DNA from: Verrucomicrobiota bacterium
Lineage (GTDB): Bacteria > Verrucomicrobiota > Verrucomicrobiia > Opitutales > Opitutaceae
Direction of reading: 5' to 3'
NCBI GenBank assembly: GCA_016721945.1
Contig: JADKHC010000009.1
Location: forward strand, 62,001 to 126,000
Length of the DNA stretch: 64,000 nt
In this document: in pieces, positions 25,330 to 32,937 of the stretch
Layout: each line of letters begins with the position of its first letter
Position numbering within the stretch: the first letter of the stretch is position 1
Notes under the pieces: generated by a model
Seen by the model: only the letters and a program-made list of their open reading frames with translations
What the model was told of the DNA's origin: nothing
The model's database searches: none
Made by a program: the position numbers and the translations under genes

Positions 25330-26477
25330 CGTGCGGTTTTCCCAAGTTTTTCCACGAGCGCACCGGCGATTTCCTGAGCGGCAAACGGCTTGGCAATCGC
25401 CTGTGCCGACGCCGACATGCGCCGGATCCGAACCGGGTCAAAGAGCCAACGTCGCAGATGATACGCCGCGTCGGCCACGTCGTAGAGCCGTACAGCCGCG
25501 CCTTCTTCGAGCAGATACTCGGCGTTACGCTGCTCCTGACCGGGAATCGGCGCGACGAGCGCCATCGGCTTTCCCTTGGCCAAAATCTCCGTCGTGGTGA
25601 GGCCACCGGGTTTCGTCACCACAATGTCGGCCGCATCCATCAGCTCGTGCATGTTGTTCACGAAGCCGTAGACTTTGACTGGCACGGGCAATTTCGCCGC
25701 GAGCGCCCGGCATTCGGCCTCAAGCTTGGCGTTTTTCCCAGCGACAACGACGAGTGAAAGCTCGTCCTTACAGTCGCTGAACGACGCCAGCATTTGCTTC
25801 ATCGGCCCGACACCGAAACCGCCCGAAAGAAGTAAAATCGTGGGCTTTTCCAGCAGCCCGAGCTTCGCACGCACCACAGAACAGGGCGTGCGGCTGGAGA
25901 AAATCGGATCGACGGGTATGCCCGTGACCGAGATCTGCTCGGCCGGGTAGCCTTTGCGCACCAGTTCGCGCGCTGTCGACGGCGTGGCCACATGGTAGTG
26001 TTCGATATTTGGATACACCCAGAACGAGTGCAGGCCCACGTCGGTGACGACCGCGTGCACCGGCGTGTCGAGCTTCTTGCGGCCTTTCAAATCCGACAAA
26101 AGCTCCAGCGGGAGAAAGTGTGTGCAGACGATCAGCCCCGGACGAACTTCATCGAGAAGTTTGCGGAAAGAACGGCTGTTGAGTTTATCGAAAGCCAACC
26201 GAGCCCGCGCGCCACGACTGGTTGGTGAAGCTACGACATCGGACCGCTCGTAGAGGTAGCCCCAGAGTTCGGGCGCTTTCTGCACGAGGTCGATATATGA
26301 TTTCACGTACATGCGGCGAAAAAACGCCGTCGTGCATTCCAGCGTGTCGACCACGCGATGCTCCTGATCTGTAGCTTTCAGCGCTGCGCTGATCGCTTCG
26401 GCCGCACGCTTGTGGCCGGCACCAGCCGTAGCATGCAAAATTAAAATCGAACTCCCCGGGGTCGTAAGGGTTTTCAT
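25326..26477 (-). CDS. MGDG synthase/UgtP-like glycolipid glycosyltransferase
   Basis: The 383-residue GT28-type protein starts MKTLTTPGSSILILHATAGA. The N-terminal acceptor domain contains HATAGAGHKRAAEAISAAL. The C-terminal nucleotide-sugar domain has LLLSGGFGVGPMKQM, YGFVNNMHELMDAADIVVTK and PGGLTTTEILAKGKPMALVA, the donor-binding motif. Relatives transfer galactose or glucose from UDP-sugars to diacylglycerol at the inner face of the membrane. Sixteen extra codons upstream were dropped because MKTLTT begins the family fold. It is translationally coupled to the App1 phosphatase gene, which could supply diacylglycerol. Confidence 0.88.
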   Translation of the reverse strand: MKTLTTPGSSILILHATAGAGHKRAAEAISAALKATDQEHRVVDTLECTTAFFRRMYVKSYIDLVQKAPELWGYLYERSDVVASPTSRGARARLAFDKLNSRSFRKLLDEVRPGLIVCTHFLPLELLSDLKGRKKLDTPVHAVVTDVGLHSFWVYPNIEHYHVATPSTARELVRKGYPAEQISVTGIPVDPIFSSRTPCSVVRAKLGLLEKPTILLLSGGFGVGPMKQMLASFSDCKDELSLVVVAGKNAKLEAECRALAAKLPVPVKVYGFVNNMHELMDAADIVVTKPGGLTTTEILAKGKPMALVAPIPGQEQRNAEYLLEEGAAVRLYDVADAAYHLRRWLFDPVRIRRMSASAQAIAKPFAAQEIAGALVEKLGKTAR

Positions 26478-26621
26478 TAAATGGTGCGCGGATCTTGACC
26501 GGCTCGCAGGCCCACAGGCAAGCAAAGCCCAACTCCATCGCAGCCGACTGTCGGCTCGCCCCCCTTGACGACTTTGCTACGTTATCGTTGGTTGCACGCT
26601 CCGTCAGCCATCCCTTTTCTC

Positions 26622-28106
26622 ATGTCAAACGACGCTCCCATCCCTGTCACCGTTCTCACCGGCTTCCTCGGCGCCGGCAAAACCACACTGCTCAATCGCA
26701 TCCTCACCGAACAGCACGGGAAAAAACTCGCCGTGATCGAAAACGAATTCGGTGAAGTCGGCGTGGACAACCAACTCGTCATCCAGAGCGACGAAGAACT
26801 TTTCGAGATGAACAACGGCTGCATCTGCTGCAGTGTGCGCGGTGACCTCATCCGCATCCTCGGCCGCCTGATGAAACGCAAGGACCGCCTCGACGGCATC
26901 CTCATCGAAACCACCGGCCTCGCCGATCCCGGCCCCGTCGCACAGACCTTCTTCACCGATGACGAAATGCGCGCCAAATTCCGCATCGACGGCATCATCA
27001 CCGTCGTCGACACGAAGCACATCCTCCAACACCTCGGCGACTCACCCGAGGCGCAAAAGCAAATCGCATTCGCCGACGTCCTCATCCTCAACAAAACCGA
27101 TCTGGTCTCCCCCGCCGACCTCGACCGACTCGAAGCGCGTATTCACAAAATGAATTCAGCCGCGAAGATCATTCGTGCACAAAACGCCAACGTCCCGCTC
27201 GAAGCCGTGCTCAACGTCGGCGGCTTCAATCTCTCCCGCGCCACTGAGCTCAATCCTGCGTTCCTCGAACCCGAATATCCCTTCGAATGGGCCGGCGCCT
27301 ACCCACTCCCTATCGGTACACACGAGCTCGTCATCGGCCACTGCCACCACGACGAACATGAACACGAAGAGGGCCACGAGTGTACCTGTGGCCACGACCA
27401 TGCTCACGGTGAACACCAGCACGAAGAACACGCTCATGATCACGACGAAGGGGAAGCACACGACCATGATCATTGTCACCATCACCACGGCAACCCCGAC
27501 GAACTCGACGTCGTCGTCATGCCCGTAAAATCACTCGACGAAAAAGACCTCGTCACCGCCCGCGACGCCGCCGTCCTCACCTTCTCCGACTGGGAAAACA
27601 AAGTTAAAGACGGCGACACGCTCACTCCCGGAGGCACGCTCCACCGCCTGCTACTCAAAGACGGACACGGCCACTACAAGCTGCAAATCCCACACGAAGG
27701 CCATTTCCTGGTTTTCGAAGGTTGCGGCGAAGACCCGCTCCACATCCATGTTGCTGGCGACACCGTGAAGCCCGTCTGGCAGAAAGATTTTCAACACACG
27801 CACTCGCACGAAGACGCCGTCTCCTCCGTCGGCATCAGCGAGCCCGGCGAACTCGATGGCAAAAAGCTTAACGACTGGATCGGCAAACTCCTGAAAGAAA
27901 AAGGCGCCGACATCTACCGCATGAAAGGCGTGCTCGCCGTCCGCGGCTCTACCAAGCGCCTCGTCTTCCAAGGCGTGCACATGCTCTTCGACGCCAAGTT
28001 CGACCGCGAATGGGCCGGCGCTCCGCGCACCAACACCCTCGTCTTCATCGGCAAAAACCTCGACCGCGCCGCCTTGAACGAAAGCTTCAAAGCATGCCTC
28101 AGCTGA
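26622..28106 (+). CDS. G3E-family (CobW/COG0523) GTPase with large His-rich loop
   Basis: A 494-residue metal-chaperone GTPase. It has Walker A TGFLGAGKTTLLNRIL (12-27), the metal site CICC in NNGCICCSVRGDL near 66-70, the ETTGLADPGPV switch, NKTD for guanine recognition and a C-terminal CobW_C domain. Between the two domains (about 239-290) lies an unusually long His/Glu/Asp-rich stretch (HCHHDEHEHEEGH, then HDHAHGEHQHEEHAHDHDE) that can bind several Zn or Ni ions. The protein is longer than typical relatives (about 320-400). It is upstream of the WD40 gene and near nickel genes. Zinc or nickel delivery is the likely role; which metal is uncertain. Confidence 0.9.
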   Translation: MSNDAPIPVTVLTGFLGAGKTTLLNRILTEQHGKKLAVIENEFGEVGVDNQLVIQSDEELFEMNNGCICCSVRGDLIRILGRLMKRKDRLDGILIETTGLADPGPVAQTFFTDDEMRAKFRIDGIITVVDTKHILQHLGDSPEAQKQIAFADVLILNKTDLVSPADLDRLEARIHKMNSAAKIIRAQNANVPLEAVLNVGGFNLSRATELNPAFLEPEYPFEWAGAYPLPIGTHELVIGHCHHDEHEHEEGHECTCGHDHAHGEHQHEEHAHDHDEGEAHDHDHCHHHHGNPDELDVVVMPVKSLDEKDLVTARDAAVLTFSDWENKVKDGDTLTPGGTLHRLLLKDGHGHYKLQIPHEGHFLVFEGCGEDPLHIHVAGDTVKPVWQKDFQHTHSHEDAVSSVGISEPGELDGKKLNDWIGKLLKEKGADIYRMKGVLAVRGSTKRLVFQGVHMLFDAKFDREWAGAPRTNTLVFIGKNLDRAALNESFKACLS

Positions 28107-28192
28107 TAATCTTTATTCTTTCCTCCTTATCTTTCTCTTTCTCAAAAACCAAGAGAAAGAAGTAAGTGAAAGACTAAAGAGAACGATTCCCC

Positions 28193-29272
28193 ATGAACCT
28201 CACCAAACACTGGGCCTCCGTCCTCGATGACTACGTCATCGACCTCGCATGGTCGCCCGACGGCACGCAACTCGCCGCCGCCTCCGCCAGCGGACCTGTA
28301 TCCATTTTCAAAGCACACGACGGTGCGAAACTCCACGAACTGCCCGGCCACGAAAACGGCACGAACTGCCTCGCGTGGCGCCCAACCAACCAGAAGCCAG
28401 AGATCAGCATTCAGAAGTCAGCCGAACCCCCACTGACCTCTGACCTCCGCCCACTGACCTCTGGTTTCACCCTCGCCACGGGCGGACAAGACGGAAAAGC
28501 CAAACTCTGGGACACCGCCGCCGGCCAGCACACCGCCACCGCCGAACTCGGCAGCGCCTGGGTCGAACATCTCGATTGGCGACCCGACGGATCGATTCTC
28601 GCTGCCTCCGCCGGACGCGATCTCGTTTTCCTCAACGCCGACGCCTCGCTCCGTCACCGTTTCAAGCCCGCGCCCAAAACCCTCTCGGCCATCGCTTGGC
28701 AACCCAAGGGCGGCTGTCTCGCTGCGGCGTATTTCGGCGGCGTGTGCCTGTGGGATGCCGACGATTTCATCGCGCAAAAAGAATTCGCCTACGGCAACGG
28801 CATCCACGCGCTCGTCTGGTCGCCCGATAGCAAATGGTTGGTCTCCGGCAATCAGGACCCCAGCGTGCACCTCTGGGTTCCCGACACCGATCTCGAACTC
28901 AACATGAGCGGCTACGAGGGCAAAGTGAAGGAACTCTCCTACGATCACACCAGTCGCTGGCTCGCCACCGGCGGCGGCAAAGACGCCTGCCTCTGGGATT
29001 GCGCCGGTGCCGGCCCTGAAGGCCGCGATCCGTTGATGTTCCCGCACGACACCAAAGTCTGCGCCGTAGCCTTTCAACATTCGCACGGCGTCCTCGCTTC
29101 CGCTTCGCAAGACGGCGTGCTCATGCTCTGGAGCCCCGAGCGCAAACAGCCACTCCGCGCCACCGTCAAGATGCCCTCGCCCGCCACAAAACTCTGCTGG
29201 TCGCCCAATGACGAACAACTCGCCATCGGCAGTGAAAAAGGCGCCGTCTACGTACTGAAGTGCACGGATTAA
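28193..29272 (+). CDS. WD40-repeat protein
   Basis: The 359-residue protein is a single beta propeller with repeats ending in LWD/LWS (GGQDGKAKLWD, VCLWDADDF, QDPSVHLWVPD, GKDACLWDCAG, SQDGVLMLWSPER). It has no signal peptide. WD40 proteins encoded directly after COG0523 GTPases probably act with them, but the partner is unknown. A 79-bp palindromic insert (28388-28466) adds about 26 residues (including NQKPEISIQKSAEPPLTSDL) in a blade. Without it the blade would read GHENGTNCLAWRPT followed by FTLATGGQDGKAKLWD, a canonical repeat. Confidence 0.85.
   Translation: MNLTKHWASVLDDYVIDLAWSPDGTQLAAASASGPVSIFKAHDGAKLHELPGHENGTNCLAWRPTNQKPEISIQKSAEPPLTSDLRPLTSGFTLATGGQDGKAKLWDTAAGQHTATAELGSAWVEHLDWRPDGSILAASAGRDLVFLNADASLRHRFKPAPKTLSAIAWQPKGGCLAAAYFGGVCLWDADDFIAQKEFAYGNGIHALVWSPDSKWLVSGNQDPSVHLWVPDTDLELNMSGYEGKVKELSYDHTSRWLATGGGKDACLWDCAGAGPEGRDPLMFPHDTKVCAVAFQHSHGVLASASQDGVLMLWSPERKQPLRATVKMPSPATKLCWSPNDEQLAIGSEKGAVYVLKCTD
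28388..28466. repeat. Palindromic insert within the WD40 gene
   Basis: Imperfect inverted arms (28388-28421 starting AACCAGAAGCCAGAG; 28431-28466 ending GACCTCTGGTT) are built from CAGAGGTCAG-like units. The element leaves the reading frame open and encodes low-complexity residues between two strands of a propeller blade. Confidence 0.7.
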
Positions 29273-29377
29273 GTATTTGGTTTCCGCTTTGCGATCCGAG
29301 GTAGGGTCAATGCTCCGCATTGACCTCGGCGGATGCGGGACTATCCGCCCTGCCAAAACCCAATACCACCGCCCGTC

Positions 29378-30169
29378 CTATCTCCCCGGCTGCTGCGGCG
29401 GTTTCCAGAAAAACGGCTCGTCAATCCTCAGATGATGCAGCGAGTGCGGCCGCTCCAGACCGTGCGCGAGCATCAGCTCTTCGTTGTCGAGTAGCTCCAT
29501 CGTCGAACCATCCGCCACCACCTTTCCGCCATCGAGGATAATCGAGCGCGGACACATCTCGACCACCATTTCCAGGTCGTGCGTCGCGATCAGTTTGGTC
29601 GCAGGCACCTCGCGCAACAGTGCCATGAATTCACGCCGTCCACGCGGATCAAGCCCACTGGTTGGCTCGTCGAGCACAAGAATCGACGGTTCACACGCCA
29701 GCACACCCGCTAGACACGCCCGGCGTTTTTCGCCCTGGCTAAGATGGTAAGGTGTGCGCCGTTCGTAACCGGTTAAGCCCACTTGCGCGAGCGCGCTACG
29801 AACACGCTCGGCCACCACTTCCTTCGGAAGACCGAGCTGACTCGGCCCAAAGGCAACATCCTCTTCCACCGTCGCACAGAAAAGCTGATCGTCTGGATCC
29901 TGAAACATCAGCCCGACCTGTCGGCGGATCGTTTCGAGATTAGCGGTGGCAATTAATTCCCCCTGCACGCTCACCGTGCCCGCACTGCCCGGCTTATCCG
30001 GCAGAATTCCGTTGAGATGGAGCAGCAATGTCGATTTGCCAGAACCGTTCGGCCCTAGCAATCCGACACATTCGCCTGCTGCAATCTGGAAACCCACATC
30101 GCACAGCGCCACCGTCCCATCAGGATAACGGTAGGCGAGTTTATCAACAGCTAGAGCGGGCGTTGTCAT
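29378..30169 (-). CDS. nikO: Nickel/cobalt ECF transporter ATPase (NikO/CbiO)
   Basis: The 263-residue ATPase starts MTTPALAVDKLAYRYPDGTV. It has Walker A GPNGSGKSTLLLHLNG, Q-loop LMFQDPDDQLFC, the signature LSQGEKRRACLAGVL, Walker B ILVLDEPTSGLDP and an H-loop THDLEMV, all in the CbiO/EcfA pattern. It overlaps the stop of nikQ by four bases (ATGA). Together with nikQ and nikMN it forms a group-I ECF transporter that imports Ni or Co. Nickel is favoured by the divergent lar genes. The first in-frame ATG at 30187 overlaps nikQ more deeply and is less likely. Confidence 0.88.
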   Translation of the reverse strand: MTTPALAVDKLAYRYPDGTVALCDVGFQIAAGECVGLLGPNGSGKSTLLLHLNGILPDKPGSAGTVSVQGELIATANLETIRRQVGLMFQDPDDQLFCATVEEDVAFGPSQLGLPKEVVAERVRSALAQVGLTGYERRTPYHLSQGEKRRACLAGVLACEPSILVLDEPTSGLDPRGRREFMALLREVPATKLIATHDLEMVVEMCPRSIILDGGKVVADGSTMELLDNEELMLAHGLERPHSLHHLRIDEPFFWKPPQQPGR

Positions 30170-30810
30170 TTCCATCCTCTTGCACACATGGCTAGATAAA
30201 TTCTCTCCGCGCGTTCGGAGGCGCGCACAAAAAGTCGGCCAATCACCTCAGCATTCACGCCCCAGCCAAACCTGCGCTTAGGTGTAAACGTGCGACAGGT
30301 CCGCGCCCGGCGCATCCGGTCTGATTCATCAACCAACACAAAGAGGTAGCGGTGCATCAACGCCATGGTCGTCACGAGCAAGGCTGGCACGCCGATGCGA
30401 CGCAACACTCCCGGCAGCGCACCAAACGGCGTCACCGCGGCAAAAATCAACACCGTCAGCAGGCACAAACCGCCGCGCGCCGCCACCGTCGGCCAGCCCG
30501 GTCCCGTCGGCCCGTGCCACACGGCCGCCAACGCCGCACCCGCGACAAAAGGCAACAACCAGAGCACCCGCCACAAAAGCGGTTTCAACGCAACACGTCC
30601 GCTCAGCGCCACCGTGAGCAGCAGCACGCCTGCGCCGACATGCCAGTACCACCACGCGAGCGGCATGACTGCGGTGCCCACTACCAACGTGAGCATCACC
30701 GCAAGTTTCCACTCTGGTGCGAGCCATGCGAACGGCACGCGAACACCCGCGGTCGGCCGAAACTCCGGCGCGTAGGGCGTGTGATTGTGTCCGAAATGGA
30801 TGCCACTCAT
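30166..30810 (-). CDS. nikQ: ECF transporter transmembrane subunit (NikQ/CbiQ)
   Basis: A 214-residue protein with four or five membrane helices (LAVMLTLVVGTAVMPLAWWY, LLLTVALSGRVALKPLLWRV, LCLLTVLIFAAVTPFGALPG). The cytoplasmic coupling segment MRRARTCRTFTPKRRFGWG and RASERAERIYLAMCARGW provides the ARG motif of EcfT/CbiQ proteins that contacts the ATPase. The start is three bases after the nikMN stop and its stop overlaps nikO, so all three are one operon. It is slightly short for the family but complete. Confidence 0.85.
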   Translation of the reverse strand: MSGIHFGHNHTPYAPEFRPTAGVRVPFAWLAPEWKLAVMLTLVVGTAVMPLAWWYWHVGAGVLLLTVALSGRVALKPLLWRVLWLLPFVAGAALAAVWHGPTGPGWPTVAARGGLCLLTVLIFAAVTPFGALPGVLRRIGVPALLVTTMALMHRYLFVLVDESDRMRRARTCRTFTPKRRFGWGVNAEVIGRLFVRASERAERIYLAMCARGWK

Positions 30811-30813
30811 GCG

Positions 30814-31761
30814 TCAGGAATTCGCGCTGGTTTCGGCGGATACCGTTTCGTTTTTCACGAGCAACCGGCTAAAAAAAACCGCGAGCCCAAAAGCCACCAG
30901 CGCACCCACGACGCCCGCCAACGCCGTCGCCAGCCCTGCCGAACCAACGCCCGGCATAACATAGTCCGTCATCGGTGCCGCCATCGGTTGCTTGGCCGCG
31001 TGCTCGAAACCGAGCTTTGCCGCCACTGCTTCCAGCCCGTCGGGCCATGGACACGCAAAGGGTGCGGCAAACAATGCCACACCGATCACCACCAGTAAAC
31101 CGTAGCCGACAAAGCTGCGCTTTGGCAGCACCGGTGTAGCCGCAGTCAACTCAGGTCGCGCCTTCGCCACCGCAAAAAACACCAGCGCACTGATCGCGCC
31201 TTCACCGATGCCGATCAGCATATGAATGCCCGTCATCGCCGGAAACGCGACGGCCCAACCCACCGTGCCCGACCACGCGAGTTGACCTGCGCAAGCGAGC
31301 GAGGCCGCGACGGTCGAACACCAGCCCGCGAAAGCCACCGCCGCCACTTGTCCACGCAGGCCGGACAGCATCCGGCTCACGCCACGGAACACCGCGATGC
31401 CCACGACGGGCGCGACCACGGCCATGTTGAAAATATTTGTCCCCAACGCCGTCACGCCGCCATCCGCAAACAGAAAACACTGCGCGATCAGCACCGTCGT
31501 GATTACGACCACCGCCGCCGGCGCACCGAGCAGCGCCGCGATGAGCGCACCGCCCACAAGATGTCCCGACGTGCCGCCGATCACCGGGAAATTCACCATC
31601 TGCGCAGCAAACACGAACGCCGCCCCGAGCCCGAGCAACGGCACCCGTCGCAACGGCAACTCACGCCGCACCTGATAGAGCGCGTAGCTAAGCCCCGCGA
31701 CCGCAAGCGCCGAAGCTGCAACCGCAGTTTTTACGTCAACAAATCCATCGGGAATATGCAT
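30814..31761 (-). CDS. nikMN: Nickel/cobalt ECF transporter substrate subunit, NikM-NikN fusion
   Basis: The 315-residue membrane protein begins MHIPDGFVDVKT. The N-terminal amine, His2 and the loop His coordinate the metal in NikM/CbiM. The NFPVIGGTSGHLVGGALIAA segment carries further ligand His. Residues about 225-305 form a second part with two helices flanking a periplasmic loop (PFACPWPDGLEAVAAKLGFE), the layout of NikN/CbiN fused at the C-terminus. It is the first gene of the operon and is divergent from larE, with 165 bases between starts. NikM and CbiM are hard to separate by eye; nickel is inferred from context. Confidence 0.88.
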   Translation of the reverse strand: MHIPDGFVDVKTAVAASALAVAGLSYALYQVRRELPLRRVPLLGLGAAFVFAAQMVNFPVIGGTSGHLVGGALIAALLGAPAAVVVITTVLIAQCFLFADGGVTALGTNIFNMAVVAPVVGIAVFRGVSRMLSGLRGQVAAVAFAGWCSTVAASLACAGQLAWSGTVGWAVAFPAMTGIHMLIGIGEGAISALVFFAVAKARPELTAATPVLPKRSFVGYGLLVVIGVALFAAPFACPWPDGLEAVAAKLGFEHAAKQPMAAPMTDYVMPGVGSAGLATALAGVVGALVAFGLAVFFSRLLVKNETVSAETSANS

Positions 31762-31926
31762 GGGCTTTTATAGTATGCTGAGTTGAAAACATGCGCGTGG
31801 CGCGAAATGCCAACTTGCCGCCTCGCCATCCGCCGTGCCACTCAAAAAATACAGCCTTCCACCGCCTCGCGCTTTCCTCTGGCCTCCACGAGTTGCGCCA
31901 ATCAGAAAAGAACCCTCCTTTGTCCT

Positions 31927-32796
31927 GTGCCTGCATCGACCCTCACCCTCGAAGAAAAGTATCAACGCCTCCTCGCCATCATCGCGAAACACGGCCGTGT
32001 CGCCGTGGCCTTTTCGGGCGGCGTCGATAGCAGTTTCCTCTGCAAAGCGGCACGCGAAGCCGTCGGCGACAACGCCATCGCCATCACCATGGTCTCGCCG
32101 ATGATGCCGTCCGACGATCTCACCACGGCCAAAGAAATCGCCGCGCTCACCGGCATCGCCCACTACCTTGTTGAGGACAACGAACTCGACGAACCCATCG
32201 CCGCAAATCCGATCAACCGCTGCTATTTCTGTAAAAAAATCGAGTTTGCCCGCATCGCCGAACTGGCCGCCACCCACAACGTGCGCGTCGTGCTCGACGG
32301 CTCCAATCTCGACGACGAATCCGACTACCGCCCTGGCCTGACCGCGCTCTCCGAACTCGGCGTTTGCAGTCCGCTGCGCGAAGCCGGTCTGCACAAAGCC
32401 GACATCCGCGAACTCTCGCGCGAACTCGGCCTGCCCACCTGGAACAAGCCCGCCGCCGCCTGCCTCGGCTCGCGCGTGCCCTACGGCGAGCGCATCACCC
32501 TCGAAAAACTCACTGCCATAGATCGCGCCGAACAAATCCTCCGCGCCCACGGCTTCCGCCAATGCCGCGTCCGCCACCACGGCGACATTGCCCGCATCGA
32601 GGTCGGCCCCGCTGAGCGCGCCCAGTTTTTCGACCCCGTGCGCCTCGACACCATTTCACGCGAAATCAAAGCCGCTGGCTTCCGTTACGTTTGCCTCGAA
32701 CTCGAAGGTTATCAGACTGGCAGCCTCAATCGGGTCCTAAACCAAAACCATTCAATTGAACCGCGAATGGACGCGAATAAACGCGAATATAAATGA
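31927..32796 (+). CDS. larE: LarE, ATP-dependent sacrificial sulfur transferase
   Basis: This PP-loop protein activates and thiolates the pyridinium dicarboxylate precursor of the nickel-pincer cofactor of lactate racemase. It has the PP-loop SGGVDSSF (about residues 30-37), YFCKKIEF and SNLDDESDYRPG. The segment PAAACLGSRVPYG (Cys about 179) matches the place of Cys176, the sacrificial sulfur donor of Lactobacillus LarE. The GTG at 31927 is the probable start (family alignment begins at LTLEEKYQRL); an ATG 48 codons upstream adds a leader unlike the family. The last 16 residues (HSIEPRMDANKREYK) are encoded by a repeat arm. Confidence 0.88.
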   Translation: MPASTLTLEEKYQRLLAIIAKHGRVAVAFSGGVDSSFLCKAAREAVGDNAIAITMVSPMMPSDDLTTAKEIAALTGIAHYLVEDNELDEPIAANPINRCYFCKKIEFARIAELAATHNVRVVLDGSNLDDESDYRPGLTALSELGVCSPLREAGLHKADIRELSRELGLPTWNKPAAACLGSRVPYGERITLEKLTAIDRAEQILRAHGFRQCRVRHHGDIARIEVGPAERAQFFDPVRLDTISREIKAAGFRYVCLELEGYQTGSLNRVLNQNHSIEPRMDANKREYK

Positions 32797-32899
32797 CTCA
32801 GGATATGTGCCCCCAAACCTCCCCCGAAGGAGATCTACCCGTTTACCGATTCGATTTTCGTTCTCATAAATTCGCGTCCATTCGCGTCCATTCGCGGTT
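32759..32899. repeat. Inverted repeat between larE and larC
   Basis: The left arm 32759-32788 (AACCGCGAATGGACGCGAAT, ten more bases) and the right arm 32870-32899 (ending CCATTCGCGGTT) are near-perfect complements separated by about 81 bases. Each arm is a short tandem of a GCGAATGGAC-like unit. The left arm overlaps the 3' end of larE and provides its stop region. In the transcript it would make a long hairpin between larE and larC. Confidence 0.8.
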
Positions 32900-32937
32900 A
32901 AAATTCCGATTGATTTCCACAACTACGCCTTAGAAAA

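Noticed and set aside
31762..31926. NiCo riboswitch or NikR box between nikMN and larE
   Set aside because: The 165 bases show no four-way-junction pattern and no clear GTATGA/TCATAC dyad.
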